A DNA stretch of 64,000 nt, taken from Beijerinckia indica subsp. indica ATCC 9039. Lineage in GTDB: Bacteria > Pseudomonadota > Alphaproteobacteria > Rhizobiales > Beijerinckiaceae. The position numbers were made by a program, and so were the translations under genes. Position 1 is the stretch's first letter, and each line of letters opens with the position of its first letter. This document shows, in pieces, positions 25,962-35,342 of the stretch. The DNA lies in NCBI RefSeq assembly GCF_000019845.1, contig NC_010581.1, positions 687,501-751,500 on the forward strand. Reading direction: 5' to 3'. The notes under the pieces were generated by a model, which did not search any database, was not told where the DNA came from, and saw only the letters and a program-made list of their open reading frames with translations.

Positions 25962-26386
25962 GCTTGTGAAGGTGGGGAAATTTCGGCTGGTTGAGCCGAG
26001 GAAAAACAAATGATCGTCAGTTTGGAGCGCCCTCTATATATGCTTTTTCCATATGGGATAGCACTGGAAACACATCGACCCTTGAATGTTTAATTCATCG
26101 CTCCGGGATCGGTCTTCTCCGTGCAAAATTAAACAATTAGCCTCATGCGCTTATGTATTATTACGACATTTTACGAAAAATCGACACGTTGACTTGTCAC
26201 GTTTTAAAAGGCCTAATACGCGTATTGGCAAACGAATATTGTCTTTTCCATAATGACTTGTTCTCGAGTGTGTTGCCTTTGGTCTCACTCGTGACTGTAA
26301 AGATTTGGAGAGAAATACACGAAATAAATCCGTATGTGATCCGCTATAATTGGTGGTGGTGTTTATACTGTTGCTGTGGGGCGAGT
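25962..26386. other. AT-rich gene-free left flank of the phage cassette
   Basis: About 425 bases, markedly AT-rich. An in-frame upstream extension of the next gene crosses it from 26153, but its translation (Trp/Cys/Tyr-rich, no motif) looks non-coding. I see no integrase, tRNA or clear attachment repeat. It presumably carries the promoter for the cassette. Confidence 0.55.
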
Positions 26387-26767
26387 ATGGACGATTTTGT
26401 GACTGTGGGCAGTGATGTCGGAAATATTCAAACGATCTGCGTCGTCAATGGCATTCTGAAAACACGATGGACGGATGAGCGCATTGCTCGCCTCGGGTTT
26501 TTGGTGGGGCTCGGCTGGTCAGGTGAGCGTATCGCACGGGATCCACTTATCAGATCAACGACGAATAATATCCACCGCCAAGCACAACGCTTTGGTTTGA
26601 GATTTAGAGCCGCTTCGGTGTCGCAGATACAAAAACCTATACGGGACGTCTTGGACGCTGCAGCAGAAAAGCGTGGTATAACCCAAGAAAAAATAATTCA
26701 TCTTATTCTGGCAACTCTAGCTCAAGAGCCGAACCTTATCGATAATATTCTTGATGATGCCGATTAA
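26387..26767 (+). CDS. GcrA-like helix-turn-helix protein of the phage cassette
   Basis: 126 residues from the ATG at 26387. The central part, TRWTDERIARLGFLVGLGWS followed by IARDPLIRSTTNNIHRQAQRFGL, resembles the DNA-binding segment of alphaproteobacterial GcrA (WTDER, then a helix and NAVIGKVHRLGL). The C-terminal half is helical (KRGITQEKIIHLILATLAQ). It precedes the terminase genes, where phages often put a small regulator or packaging protein. Function is an inference from the HTH resemblance. Confidence 0.65.
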   Translation: MDDFVTVGSDVGNIQTICVVNGILKTRWTDERIARLGFLVGLGWSGERIARDPLIRSTTNNIHRQAQRFGLRFRAASVSQIQKPIRDVLDAAAEKRGITQEKIIHLILATLAQEPNLIDNILDDAD

Positions 26768-26809
26768 TATTTGATTGCATATGAAATATTTCGACGAAAA
26801 AGATTGCAA

Positions 26810-27169
26810 ATGGCTCTTAATCAAAAATCCAGAAAGAAGAAAATCGATTTTTTTGAACCGAACGACGAACAAAGGAAACAGGTTGAGGATCTGGCTGGTT
26901 TGGGATTTCCGACAAAGCTGATCGCTGTAGCGCTTAATATCGATGAAGGTATTTTGCTAAAACACTTTCATAAAGACATCGACATCGGTGTCATCAAAGC
27001 GAATATGAAGGTCGCCGAAAATCTTTTTCGACAGGCTATAAAGGATGATTCCAAAAGTATTCCTGTGGCAATATATTGGGCAAAAACGCGCATGGGTTGG
27101 AAGGAGACTGTCATTAATGAAAATCGGATATCTTTCGTAGAGCGTGATAATCTCGATCTTGAAGTATGA
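26810..27169 (+). CDS. Probable terminase small subunit
   Basis: 119 residues from the ATG at 26810. Lysine-rich N-terminus, then a homeodomain-like HTH (EDLAGLGFPTKLIAVALNI, EGILLKHFHKDI), then FRQAIKDDSKSIPVAIYWAKTRMGWKE, a pattern seen in many small terminase subunits annotated in proteobacterial prophages. It would recognise phage DNA and load the large subunit. The stop overlaps the start of the large terminase gene by four bases (ATGA), typical of terS-terL. Confidence 0.75.
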   Translation: MALNQKSRKKKIDFFEPNDEQRKQVEDLAGLGFPTKLIAVALNIDEGILLKHFHKDIDIGVIKANMKVAENLFRQAIKDDSKSIPVAIYWAKTRMGWKETVINENRISFVERDNLDLEV

Positions 27170-28695
27170 TACCCGTCCGCTTTAGTGCTGCGCAAAACAA
27201 AGCTCGGGAAGTTCTGGCTCGTCACCGATATTCTTGTATATTTGGCGGCACACGTTCAGGTAAAACGTTTCTTATCTTACGCGCAATCATCCATCGTGCT
27301 TTACGTGCAGCGAATTCACGTCATGCTGTATTGCGATTCCGAGGGAATGCGGCACGAGCGTCAATCGCCCTTGATACGTTTCCCGCTGTCTTGCAACGGT
27401 GTTTCCCGAATTTGCATGCGATCGAACATCGCCAGGAGGGATATTTTGAATTTCATAATGGTTCCCAGATTTGGATTGGAGGACTTGATAATAAGGATCG
27501 CGTTGAAAAGATCCTAGGTTTGGAATTTGCGACAATTTTTTTGAATGAAGCATCACAAATTCCCTATTCCTCGGCGATAATTGCTTTTACGCGATTGGCT
27601 CAGGTCGTTCCGAATATCGCACAACGAGCCTTTGTTGATCTCAATCCAATCGGTAAGAACCATTGGACAAATCGGCTCTTTATTGAACACCGCGATCCCA
27701 TAACCCTGCTTCCATTACGAAATCCCCATGACTATGGCTCTGCACGTCTTAACCCGTTGGATAATGCGCATAACCTTTCAAAAGAATTTCTAGAAAGCTT
27801 GGACAATCTGCCTGAAAGACAACGTAAACGCTTTTTCGAAGGTGTTTTTGCGGATGAAATTGAATGCGTGTTATGGAGTTATGAACAGATTGCAGCCTGC
27901 AGGTGTAGTCTGGATGATATTCCAGTATCGGAGCGTGCTAGCGTTGTGGTTGCCGTCGATCCATCAGGCGCAGCAAATAGCCAAGATCTCAACGCTGATG
28001 AGGTCGGAATCATTATAGCGGCGCGGAATAGAAATGGATGCGGATTCATTCTTGATGATAGATCGCTACGCGATGCCCCCGCCGTTTGGGGAAGAACCGC
28101 CGTTCAAGCGTATCATGAATATTGTGCTGATTGCATAGTGGCGGAATCGAATTTTGGTGGCGCGATGGTGGAGGCGGTAATCCGCGCGGCCGATCCAAAT
28201 GTACCGGTCCGATTAGTGACAGCGTCGCGAGGAAAGGCAATTCGGGCAGAGCCAATATCTGTTCTCTATCAGCGCGGCGTGGTCCGTCATGCGGGCAGGT
28301 TTTCGCTTCTTGAAGAGCAGATGTGTCGCTTTTCCTCGCATGGATATATGGGTACTGATTCTCCCGATCATGCTGATGCAATGATTCATGCTTTGACCTA
28401 TTTGCTGGGGGGAGAAAACGGTGTGGGAATTATTGAATTTTATAAACACGCAAATGAAGGCACTATTTCGGCCGGCCGAAGAACACAAACAGCTTCGCAG
28501 AATACAGATTGTGCACCCGTTATCATGCGTGCTCCAGAAGCAGCCGGAATAATCTTCGGTAAGTCTGGATGTCAGTATGTTCCTGGTACAGATGGATTGG
28601 TAGACGTTCGATACGAGGATGTCGCAGCGTTGGAGTCGATTGGCTTTATCGATGTCAAGTCAATGTTTGAGGATAAGCATGATATCGTGACATGA
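27166..28695 (+). CDS. Terminase large subunit
   Basis: 509 residues. DNA-packaging motor: Walker A is FGGTRSGKTFLILRA near residue 30, Walker B with catalytic Glu is FATIFLNEASQIP near residue 125. The C-terminal RNase-H-like nuclease shows acidic residues in VVVAVDPSGAAN, CIVAESNFGG and SPDHADAMIHALTYLL. The length and both domains look complete, so it is not an obvious pseudogene. Codon use is AT-rich compared with the flanks. Confidence 0.93.
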   Translation: MIPVRFSAAQNKAREVLARHRYSCIFGGTRSGKTFLILRAIIHRALRAANSRHAVLRFRGNAARASIALDTFPAVLQRCFPNLHAIEHRQEGYFEFHNGSQIWIGGLDNKDRVEKILGLEFATIFLNEASQIPYSSAIIAFTRLAQVVPNIAQRAFVDLNPIGKNHWTNRLFIEHRDPITLLPLRNPHDYGSARLNPLDNAHNLSKEFLESLDNLPERQRKRFFEGVFADEIECVLWSYEQIAACRCSLDDIPVSERASVVVAVDPSGAANSQDLNADEVGIIIAARNRNGCGFILDDRSLRDAPAVWGRTAVQAYHEYCADCIVAESNFGGAMVEAVIRAADPNVPVRLVTASRGKAIRAEPISVLYQRGVVRHAGRFSLLEEQMCRFSSHGYMGTDSPDHADAMIHALTYLLGGENGVGIIEFYKHANEGTISAGRRTQTASQNTDCAPVIMRAPEAAGIIFGKSGCQYVPGTDGLVDVRYEDVAALESIGFIDVKSMFEDKHDIVT

Positions 28696-28776
28696 ATGCA
28701 TCGCCTTGAGACCGTAGCCAAGAAATTACATTAAGTATTCAAGAAACATAAATTAAGTTTTTCCTTATATATTTAC

Positions 28777-30159
28777 ATGAGGATGCTTGGGGAGATGGTT
28801 GAACGACAGGGTATTCAGGGCATTCCGTTGTCACCATATCAAATAAATGTGAATTATTCAGGCGCGCGTATGAATAATTACTCAGGTGACGCTTCAGGTT
28901 GGTTTGGTCCACAAGATCCTTTAGCACCATTCGCGCCGTCATCTGTTGCTGGTAGACAATGGGATTATCAGCCTGGATTTAATCTTAGTGTTGCATCACG
29001 TCCCTTTGCGCCAATCGGTTTTACGGAGCTGCGGGCGTTTGCCGACGGTTATGATCTCCTTCGTCTAGCGATAGAAACGCGCAAAGATCAAATCGTTCGA
29101 CTGAAATGGTCGATAAAGCCTCGAGCCAATCGTAAATTTGATCCGCTGAAAATACAGGCAATCGATCATTTCCTCACGAGACCGGATGGGCAGCACACTT
29201 GGGATACATGGCTACGCATGCTTCTCGAGGATCTATTCGTCATAGACGCTCCGGCTATTTACATGCAGCGCGATATGAGTGGGCGACTTATTGGTCTTCT
29301 GCCGATCGATGGGGCAACGATTAAGCCCGTTATCGACGATTGGGGACGAACGCCACAGCCCTATATCGAAAAAGACGAAATTGTGTATCCGGTTGCTTAT
29401 CAGCAAATTCTAAAAGGAATTCCAGCAGTTGATTATTCGGCGCAGGATCTGATTTACCGTCCCAGAAATGTCCGTACCCATCGTGCTTACGGGTATAGTC
29501 CCGTTGAGCAGATTATCTCGACTGTGAATATTGCCTTACGGCGTCAAGCTTTCATTTTGGACTATTATACAGAGGGGAATATTCCGGCCTCACTCATAGG
29601 TGTGCCGGAGAATTGGACGCCAGACCAGATCGCCAGCTATCAGCGTTATTGGGACGCCTATTTCGAAGGGACTGAGGGGCGGCGCCGAAAAGCGAAATTT
29701 GTCCCCGGTGGAGTTGCTAAGACATTTATACAAATACAGGAACCGGAATTAAAAAATTTATTCGACGATTGGCTCGCTCGCCTTATTTGCTTTGCATTTT
29801 CTATTTCTCCACAGGCTTTGGTCCCGCAAAACAATAGAGCTACGGCTGAAACACAAAAAGACCTTGCAGAAGAGGAAGGTTTTCATCCCCTTTTGACTTG
29901 GATCAAGTTTCTTATCGACGATATCATTGAGCGCGAGTTCCAGGCTCCCGAGCTGGAATTCATATGGGGGAATGAAACAAAAATCGATCCAGCCGTCCAG
30001 GCTACAATTCTCAGCGATTATACGAGCAAAGGAGTCATGACGCTCAACGAAGCGAGAGTGGAGTTGGGTCTTTTACCTTTGCCAGATCCCACCGCTGACA
30101 TGCCTATGGTCCTTACGGCGACGGGTTATGTGCCGATTGGAAATAATATTGAAAAATAA
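28777..30159 (+). CDS. Phage portal protein
   Basis: 460 residues from the ATG at 28777 (no clear ribosome site; 28795 and 28870 are in-frame alternatives). Forms the dodecameric DNA entry ring at one capsid vertex. Recognisable portal pattern: RKDQIVRLKWSIKPR, DLIYRPRNVRTHRAYGYSPVEQIIST, IPASLIGVPENWTPDQIASYQ, then FAFSISPQALVPQNNRATAETQKDLAEEEG. It is directly after terL and before the protease, the standard order. Confidence 0.9.
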   Translation: MRMLGEMVERQGIQGIPLSPYQINVNYSGARMNNYSGDASGWFGPQDPLAPFAPSSVAGRQWDYQPGFNLSVASRPFAPIGFTELRAFADGYDLLRLAIETRKDQIVRLKWSIKPRANRKFDPLKIQAIDHFLTRPDGQHTWDTWLRMLLEDLFVIDAPAIYMQRDMSGRLIGLLPIDGATIKPVIDDWGRTPQPYIEKDEIVYPVAYQQILKGIPAVDYSAQDLIYRPRNVRTHRAYGYSPVEQIISTVNIALRRQAFILDYYTEGNIPASLIGVPENWTPDQIASYQRYWDAYFEGTEGRRRKAKFVPGGVAKTFIQIQEPELKNLFDDWLARLICFAFSISPQALVPQNNRATAETQKDLAEEEGFHPLLTWIKFLIDDIIEREFQAPELEFIWGNETKIDPAVQATILSDYTSKGVMTLNEARVELGLLPLPDPTADMPMVLTATGYVPIGNNIEK

Positions 30160-30222
30160 ATTCAGGGACCTCGAAAGCGATTTGAATTTTATCGTTAGAA
30201 ATATGATTATCTAGGAATTTGT

Positions 30223-31554
30223 ATGTCAGAGCCACTCTTATTTATTCCTATTACAAAAGTCGATCAAGAAAAGCGTCTCGTCTATGGAATAGCCACTGCC
30301 GAGCAAGAAGATCGTGCCGGTGAAGTGTGTGATTATGCATCGACAAAGCCGCTTTATGAACAATGGTCGAATACAATTGCTCAGGCAACTGATGGACGAT
30401 CGTTAGGGAATATTCGTGCCATGCATGGCAGTGTTGCAGCGGGTAAGGTAACCGCGATTTCTTTTAACGATCAGGCAAAACAGATTGAAATCTGCGCTCG
30501 GATTATCGACGATTATGAATGGAACAAAGTGCTCGAGGGCGTGTATACCGGATTTAGTCAGGGGGGCGCATATGCAAAGCGCTGGACGGATAATGACGGT
30601 GTAAAACGCTATACCGCTGATCCTCACGAAATCTCATTAGTCGATCTTCCTTGTTTGCCGAGCGCGACCTTCCAAATGGTGAAATCCAATGGTACAATTG
30701 TGGACCGGGCTTTTAAGCAGAAATTTGGGTTAACAAAGTCAACGGAATTACCGGTCAAAGCAGTGACGGAAGCTGATAACAGCTCCTCCAGCGTGACTGC
30801 GGAATATCTTCGCAAGGGTCTCGACACCTGTGGACGGCTCGCTTTTCTCATTGAAGAATTAGATGCTCTTCAGCAAGAGGCAAGTCTTGAAGTTCAAGAC
30901 GAAAGTGATCAATCTTCTGTTTCTTCAAATCTTGCACAAAATGTCGCGAGCTTATGCGTTATATTACGCGATATGGTGACGGAAGAAACCAATGAATTAA
31001 TCAATACTATAGGTACGAAGACACCGGAGGTGGAGCAAAGTCTCATGGAGGCGGCGAAAGCTATGCAGGCGAACGCGCGCATAGCATTCGCTAAACGGTG
31101 TCCATCGTCAGTAAAATCGATTTTGGAAAAGGCGATATCGTCGGGAAGTAAGTCGGATCAGGAATATATCCAGGAGATTCATGATCTGGCGGTCAAATTG
31201 GGAGCGAAGGCGAGTAATCAGAGCGTTCGACTGCAGCAGTCTGTCGGTAAAGATATCGGACACACTTTTGCAGCAGTGAGCGAACTCGCCGAAGCGCACC
31301 AGCGTATGATTGAGGAGAAGATGTTGCCGGCTCTCCAAAATATGGCGGAGCGTCTCAAATCAATTGAAACACTTCCCCGGCCCTTGCCGTTTTTTGATAG
31401 AACACATGCCGTCAGTAAAGCCAACGATATCGGTCGCCATGATCCGGTCAATCTTGAAGAAGCCTTCGAGCAAATGGGTGAGGCTGAACGAGAAGCCTTG
31501 GTGTTTAAACATTTGCTGAATCAGCCCAAGAAAATGGGCTTTGCTCCACGATAA
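30223..31554 (+). CDS. Phage protease-scaffold protein (XkdF-like)
   Basis: 443 residues; AGGA precedes the start. The N-terminal ~165 residues look like a prohead serine protease of the XkdF type (VYGIATAEQEDRAGEVCDY, IRAMHGSVAAGKV, GVYTGFSQGGAY, DPHEISLVDLPCLPSATF). The His in AMHGS and Ser in GFSQGG are candidates for catalysis. The C-terminal ~270 residues are helical and charged and may act as the internal scaffold. It lies between portal and capsid genes. Confidence 0.8.
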   Translation: MSEPLLFIPITKVDQEKRLVYGIATAEQEDRAGEVCDYASTKPLYEQWSNTIAQATDGRSLGNIRAMHGSVAAGKVTAISFNDQAKQIEICARIIDDYEWNKVLEGVYTGFSQGGAYAKRWTDNDGVKRYTADPHEISLVDLPCLPSATFQMVKSNGTIVDRAFKQKFGLTKSTELPVKAVTEADNSSSSVTAEYLRKGLDTCGRLAFLIEELDALQQEASLEVQDESDQSSVSSNLAQNVASLCVILRDMVTEETNELINTIGTKTPEVEQSLMEAAKAMQANARIAFAKRCPSSVKSILEKAISSGSKSDQEYIQEIHDLAVKLGAKASNQSVRLQQSVGKDIGHTFAAVSELAEAHQRMIEEKMLPALQNMAERLKSIETLPRPLPFFDRTHAVSKANDIGRHDPVNLEEAFEQMGEAEREALVFKHLLNQPKKMGFAPR

Positions 31555-31655
31555 GAATTTCAAAGACCCTTTATAAACGTAAACTCTCAATTTGTAAGCT
31601 TTTGTTCTTTGGTTGTCCTAGCAGACAGCACAATTTCCTTTAGTTGGAGTTGATT

Positions 31656-33170
31656 ATGGCGTCTTCCGCGTTGGAAGTTCTGGAAAAGCTTAAAGCTGCA
31701 CCGGTCATGGACAATCCGCACCTCGCAAAGGCCAATGGTACTTTTTTACAAAGTGGTTCTGCGACCGGGGGATTAACCTATTATGATCTCGATCTGGGTG
31801 CGAAACTCGTCTATCCGGTGTTAACCCCCCTGCGTAACGTGATTCCACGTGTGTCTGGTCGTGGAGGTATTCAAGCCTCCTGGCGTGCGATTACTGCCAT
31901 TAATGCGAGCGGTATGCGTGTGGGCGTTTCTGAATCCAATCGAGGGGGTGTTCAAGCTGTTGCCACGCACGATTATGTTGCTTCCTACAAGGGTATCGGT
32001 ATTGAAAGCACGGCTTCTTTCGAAGCCTTTTATGCGGCACAGGGATTTGATGACATTCGTGCCTTAGCGGCAAAAACCGGCCTTGAATCTCTTATGCTCT
32101 CTGAAGAAAGCATGATTCTCGGCGGAAATAACTCACTTCCTCTTGGAACCCCGCCAATTCCTACGCTAACGGCGTCCTCGACGGGTGGTTCACTGGCGGC
32201 TCAATCCTGGTCTGTTCTTGTCGTGCCTCTTTCTCATGACGGAATGATCAATGCCTCTGTTACTGGGGGAGTCCAGCAGTTGATTCAGCGTACGAACGCT
32301 GACGGTTCCATCGATAAATTCGGGGGCGGTGCGGGATATAAAAGCTCGAACGCAATCGTGACCACGACTGGTACAACGAGCTCCATTGCTGCGACAGTTA
32401 CAGCTGTGCCCGGCGCTTTAGGCTATGCTTGGTTTTGGGGAGCTCCGAATTTGGAGTCCTTGGGGGCGATCACGTCGATTAATTCCGTTTCCATTATAGG
32501 TGCTGCAACTGGTACATTGAAGGCCACATCGTTAAACAACAGTACAAGTGCAACGGATAACACGGACTATTCGACCAATAATTTGGCGTTTGATGGTTTG
32601 TTAACGCAGGCCATGAAACAAGGCTCGGGCGCATATTATGCGATACAGCCAATGGGAACGCCCGGCATCGGGACGCCGCTGACTTCCGATGCGGCGGGCG
32701 GAATCGTCGAAATCGACCTGGCTTTGAAATCCATGTGGGACAATTTCCGACTTTCTCCCGATACGATCTGGGTGAATAGCCAGGAAGCGTTGAATCTTTC
32801 CAAAAAGATTTTGGCTGGATCTTCCAGTTCCGCCCAGCGCTTTGTCTTCAATTCAGAACAGGGCATGCTCGGTGGCGGCATCATGGTTCGCACTTATCTC
32901 AATCGTTTCTCGATGCAGGGTGCTTCTATTCTGGATATCAAAATTCACCCGAATATGCCTGCGGGTACACTTCTCATGACAACCAGTCAATTGCCATACC
33001 CGCTTTCCAATGTGGGTAACGTGATGCAGATCAGGACGCGGCAGGATTATTATCAGGTCGAATGGCCATTGCGTTCTCGTAAATATGAGTATGGCGTATA
33101 TGCGGATGAGGTCTTACAGCATTATTTTCCCCCGAGTCTGGCAGTGATCACCAATATTGGAAATGCATAA
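31656..33170 (+). CDS. Major capsid protein with inserted Ig-like domain
   Basis: 504 residues from the ATG at 31656, with GGAG nine bases before. The N-terminus (VMDNPHLAKANGTFLQSG, VYPVLTPLRNVIPRVSG) and C-terminal half (LALKSMWDNFRLSPDTIWVNSQEALNLS, PYPLSNVGNVMQIRTRQDYYQVEWPLRSRKYEYGVYADEVLQHYFPPS) fit an HK97-fold major capsid protein. Between residues ~185 and ~300 is a Thr/Ser/Gly-rich beta segment (TTTGTTSSIAATVTAVPGAL) that looks like an Ig-like insertion displayed on the capsid surface. Assignment rests on order and pattern, not on a search. Confidence 0.83.
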   Translation: MASSALEVLEKLKAAPVMDNPHLAKANGTFLQSGSATGGLTYYDLDLGAKLVYPVLTPLRNVIPRVSGRGGIQASWRAITAINASGMRVGVSESNRGGVQAVATHDYVASYKGIGIESTASFEAFYAAQGFDDIRALAAKTGLESLMLSEESMILGGNNSLPLGTPPIPTLTASSTGGSLAAQSWSVLVVPLSHDGMINASVTGGVQQLIQRTNADGSIDKFGGGAGYKSSNAIVTTTGTTSSIAATVTAVPGALGYAWFWGAPNLESLGAITSINSVSIIGAATGTLKATSLNNSTSATDNTDYSTNNLAFDGLLTQAMKQGSGAYYAIQPMGTPGIGTPLTSDAAGGIVEIDLALKSMWDNFRLSPDTIWVNSQEALNLSKKILAGSSSSAQRFVFNSEQGMLGGGIMVRTYLNRFSMQGASILDIKIHPNMPAGTLLMTTSQLPYPLSNVGNVMQIRTRQDYYQVEWPLRSRKYEYGVYADEVLQHYFPPSLAVITNIGNA

Positions 33171-33196
33171 GCTCATCTATTCGTAGGGGGAAAAGC

Positions 33197-33547
33197 ATGA
33201 ATGGAAAGTCGGGCAAATGTCTGGCTTTTCCGCGAGGTTGCATGCCAGGAAAAGTGAAGCTCTATGCCCCGTCTCATTTTACGTGCTGCTCAGTCGATGG
33301 TCACGTCATTGAGCAAACGAAGGAGGGAGCCGTTGTTATTCCTGAGGCATTTGTTCCCGTATTGATCGCTCATGGTTTCACATTCCAAGTTGCTATGACA
33401 GACGCTGGAGAGGCTTCTCGGAGAAGAAAAGATATCAATGTTTTGACTCGGCGCGAGCTCTGCGCCTTTTTGCGATCGAGAGGCGTCAAGGGATATTCGA
33501 AAATGAGTAACGCGGAACTCAGAGCGTTAGCGTTAGAAATTCATTAG
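33197..33547 (+). CDS. Phage protein with SAP/Rho-N-like C-terminus
   Basis: 116 residues; good ribosome site (GGGGG) six bases upstream. The N-terminal half is short beta strands of unknown role. The last ~40 residues (LTRRELCAFLRSRGVKGYSK, then MSNAELRALA) have the helix-extended-loop-helix pattern of Rho-N/SAP/HeH motifs found in many small phage proteins located between capsid and connector genes. Perhaps a head accessory or nucleic-acid-binding protein. Confidence 0.65.
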   Translation: MNGKSGKCLAFPRGCMPGKVKLYAPSHFTCCSVDGHVIEQTKEGAVVIPEAFVPVLIAHGFTFQVAMTDAGEASRRRKDINVLTRRELCAFLRSRGVKGYSKMSNAELRALALEIH

Positions 33548-33556
33548 AGAGGGAGT

Positions 33557-34384
33557 ATGGCCGAAAGTTACGACTTAGTCAGTCTTCCAGATTATAAAGC
33601 TTATATGTCTATCTCCCAAAATACTGATGATAATAAGTTGCGTTATTTGATTACGGCCATCAGTCGCGCAATTTTGACGAGAATTAACAGACCTAGTTTG
33701 TTGCCGAGATATTTTACAGATATACGTGATGGCAGCGGGGAAAAAGCCTTCTTTCTAAGAAATTGGCCTGTGACATCGATTGTCTCATTGACGATCGACG
33801 GTGTTGCGGTGCCTTCCGCAATTGCGGGTGACGGTTGGCGATCGACGGCATTTGGCTATGTTCTGGATGCGCCAGATATGGAGCCGCCTGGAAAGCCACA
33901 AATGCTTTCCCTTAAATCTGGCTGCTATGCGAAAGGTCGTCAAAATATATGTGTAACTTATATGGCTGGTTACCAAACTACAGAAGTTATAAATGTACGG
34001 ACAATGCCACCATATTCAATTAGTCTTTCCGAGTCTTATGGTGCTTGGGCCAAAGATATCAGTGTCACAGATGTTGATCATAATCTTTTGACGGCAGTTT
34101 CGGAAAACCCTCTTTCTGGGCAATATGTTGCCAGCGCAGGAAATTATCTTTTTTCGAGCGAAGATGCGGGGAGGGAATGCTCGATCACCTATGGTTATAT
34201 CCCTGCCGATCTCGCTATAGCGGCAATGGATTGGATTGCCGATCGCGCATCATACCAGGATCGCATTGGCTATTCGTCTAAATCATTAGGGGGACAGGAA
34301 ACGATCAGCTATCTTGTAAAATCCATCCCAGATTTTGTTCAACCGATCTTACAACAATATACAAATGTGGTGCAAACATGTTGA
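33557..34384 (+). CDS. Head-tail connector protein
   Basis: 275 residues. The N-terminal ~60 residues are helical and begin VSLPDYKAYMSISQNTDDNKLRYLITAISRAILTRI, the pattern of gp6-type head-tail connectors. The middle is beta-rich (RNWPVTSIVSLTIDGVAVP). Residues ~180-215 carry a module (NPLSGQYVASAGNYLF, then SSEDAGRECSITYGY) that recurs in the tail tube protein of this cassette. The C-terminus is helical (LAIAAMDWIADRAS). Start lies at a GGGAG ribosome site. Its stop overlaps the next gene. Confidence 0.75.
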   Translation: MAESYDLVSLPDYKAYMSISQNTDDNKLRYLITAISRAILTRINRPSLLPRYFTDIRDGSGEKAFFLRNWPVTSIVSLTIDGVAVPSAIAGDGWRSTAFGYVLDAPDMEPPGKPQMLSLKSGCYAKGRQNICVTYMAGYQTTEVINVRTMPPYSISLSESYGAWAKDISVTDVDHNLLTAVSENPLSGQYVASAGNYLFSSEDAGRECSITYGYIPADLAIAAMDWIADRASYQDRIGYSSKSLGGQETISYLVKSIPDFVQPILQQYTNVVQTC

Positions 34385-34803
34385 GGATCGATATTGATAC
34401 TGCTTCCGTCGACCAGAAAATTAGCGCGATTCCTGATAAAGTTCGCGAACTTTTAATGGGAAAATTAAATCTATTTCAAACTCAAATAGAAGCTAAGACA
34501 GGCTCATTGTCGGCAAATATTTATGGGAATGACAATCAGGTTTCTTTGATTTTGGGAAGGGATTTGAGTATTGAATTGAGGCCAAAGGCGTTTCTGATAA
34601 AAAATAAAACTGTAAATAGACAATATCAAACAAAGTCAAAAACGCAAATTAGCCTTGAATTGGCTAAATCACGACGTTTCGCTCAATCTATAAAAGCATC
34701 ATGGAATAAAGAAGCCAATATCATCGATCAGTCAGACCTTTCCGAACTGAATGACCTGTTTAGTCATCAGATGATACTCGATATGTCAGAGGTGGGTTTA
34801 TGA
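34378..34803 (+). CDS. Probable head-tail joining / neck protein
   Basis: 141 residues. No strong motif; a helical N-terminal part (KVRELLMGKLNLFQTQIEAKTG) and central strands match the outline of HK97 gp10-like neck proteins. It overlaps the connector gene upstream (7 bases) and the next gene downstream (ATGA), so it is part of a tightly coupled head-completion unit. Unusually lysine- and asparagine-rich. Confidence 0.55.
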   Translation: MLRIDIDTASVDQKISAIPDKVRELLMGKLNLFQTQIEAKTGSLSANIYGNDNQVSLILGRDLSIELRPKAFLIKNKTVNRQYQTKSKTQISLELAKSRRFAQSIKASWNKEANIIDQSDLSELNDLFSHQMILDMSEVGL

Positions 34804-35234
34804 CCAGCCGTGAAGCTGTGATGGCTGGACTTGAGATGTTACTGAGTAATGCGTATGCGTGGATCACTGGTCCAGAACGCAGGTTGAAACTTTGGGCGGA
34901 TGTGCCATTGAGTCAACGTCCCGCATTATTTCTATTCGATGGTGGACAAGATCGTTATACATACAATAATAGCATTAATCTAAAGCGAACGATAAATGTT
35001 AAGTTATTCGTTTATACGAATTCGAAGGAAAACACCGGTTCCATTGAGCTCAATGAAATCATGGATGCGATCGATAACGCTCTTGCTCCCAAAGACGGCG
35101 ACCTGCAACTTGGACGCAATACTTTGGGGGGATGCGCATATCATTGTCGAATAGAGGGGGATGTCGTTAAAGATCCCGGTGATCTTGATGGCGAAGGCCT
35201 ATTGATTATTCCCGTACAGATTCTGCTCCCGTAA
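34800..35234 (+). CDS. Probable tail terminator / tail completion protein
   Basis: 144 residues. MTSREAVMAGLEMLLSNAYAW, then PERRLKLWADVPLSQRPALFLF and the VKLFVYTNSKE strand resemble proteins encoded directly before the tail tube gene in proteobacterial siphophages, which cap the tail tube. Assignment is by position and general pattern. It is coupled to the previous gene by a four-base overlap. About 110 AT-rich bases separate it from the tail tube gene. Confidence 0.55.
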   Translation: MTSREAVMAGLEMLLSNAYAWITGPERRLKLWADVPLSQRPALFLFDGGQDRYTYNNSINLKRTINVKLFVYTNSKENTGSIELNEIMDAIDNALAPKDGDLQLGRNTLGGCAYHCRIEGDVVKDPGDLDGEGLLIIPVQILLP

Positions 35235-35342
35235 GTGTAGGATGCGTTCGTATCGAACGTATTATAAACATATATAAAATTGATATGTAATTACTATAAA
35301 AAAATTTCTAATATTATATCGACGTAATAGGGTCATATATTT
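35235..35342. promoter_or_regulatory. AT-rich gap before tail genes, possible late promoter
   Basis: A very AT-rich ~108-base gap, one of the longer breaks inside the cassette. It contains a small dyad CGTTCG-TAT-CGAACG at 35245-35259. It could hold a promoter for the tail genes; no clear -35/-10 pair can be defended. Confidence 0.25.
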
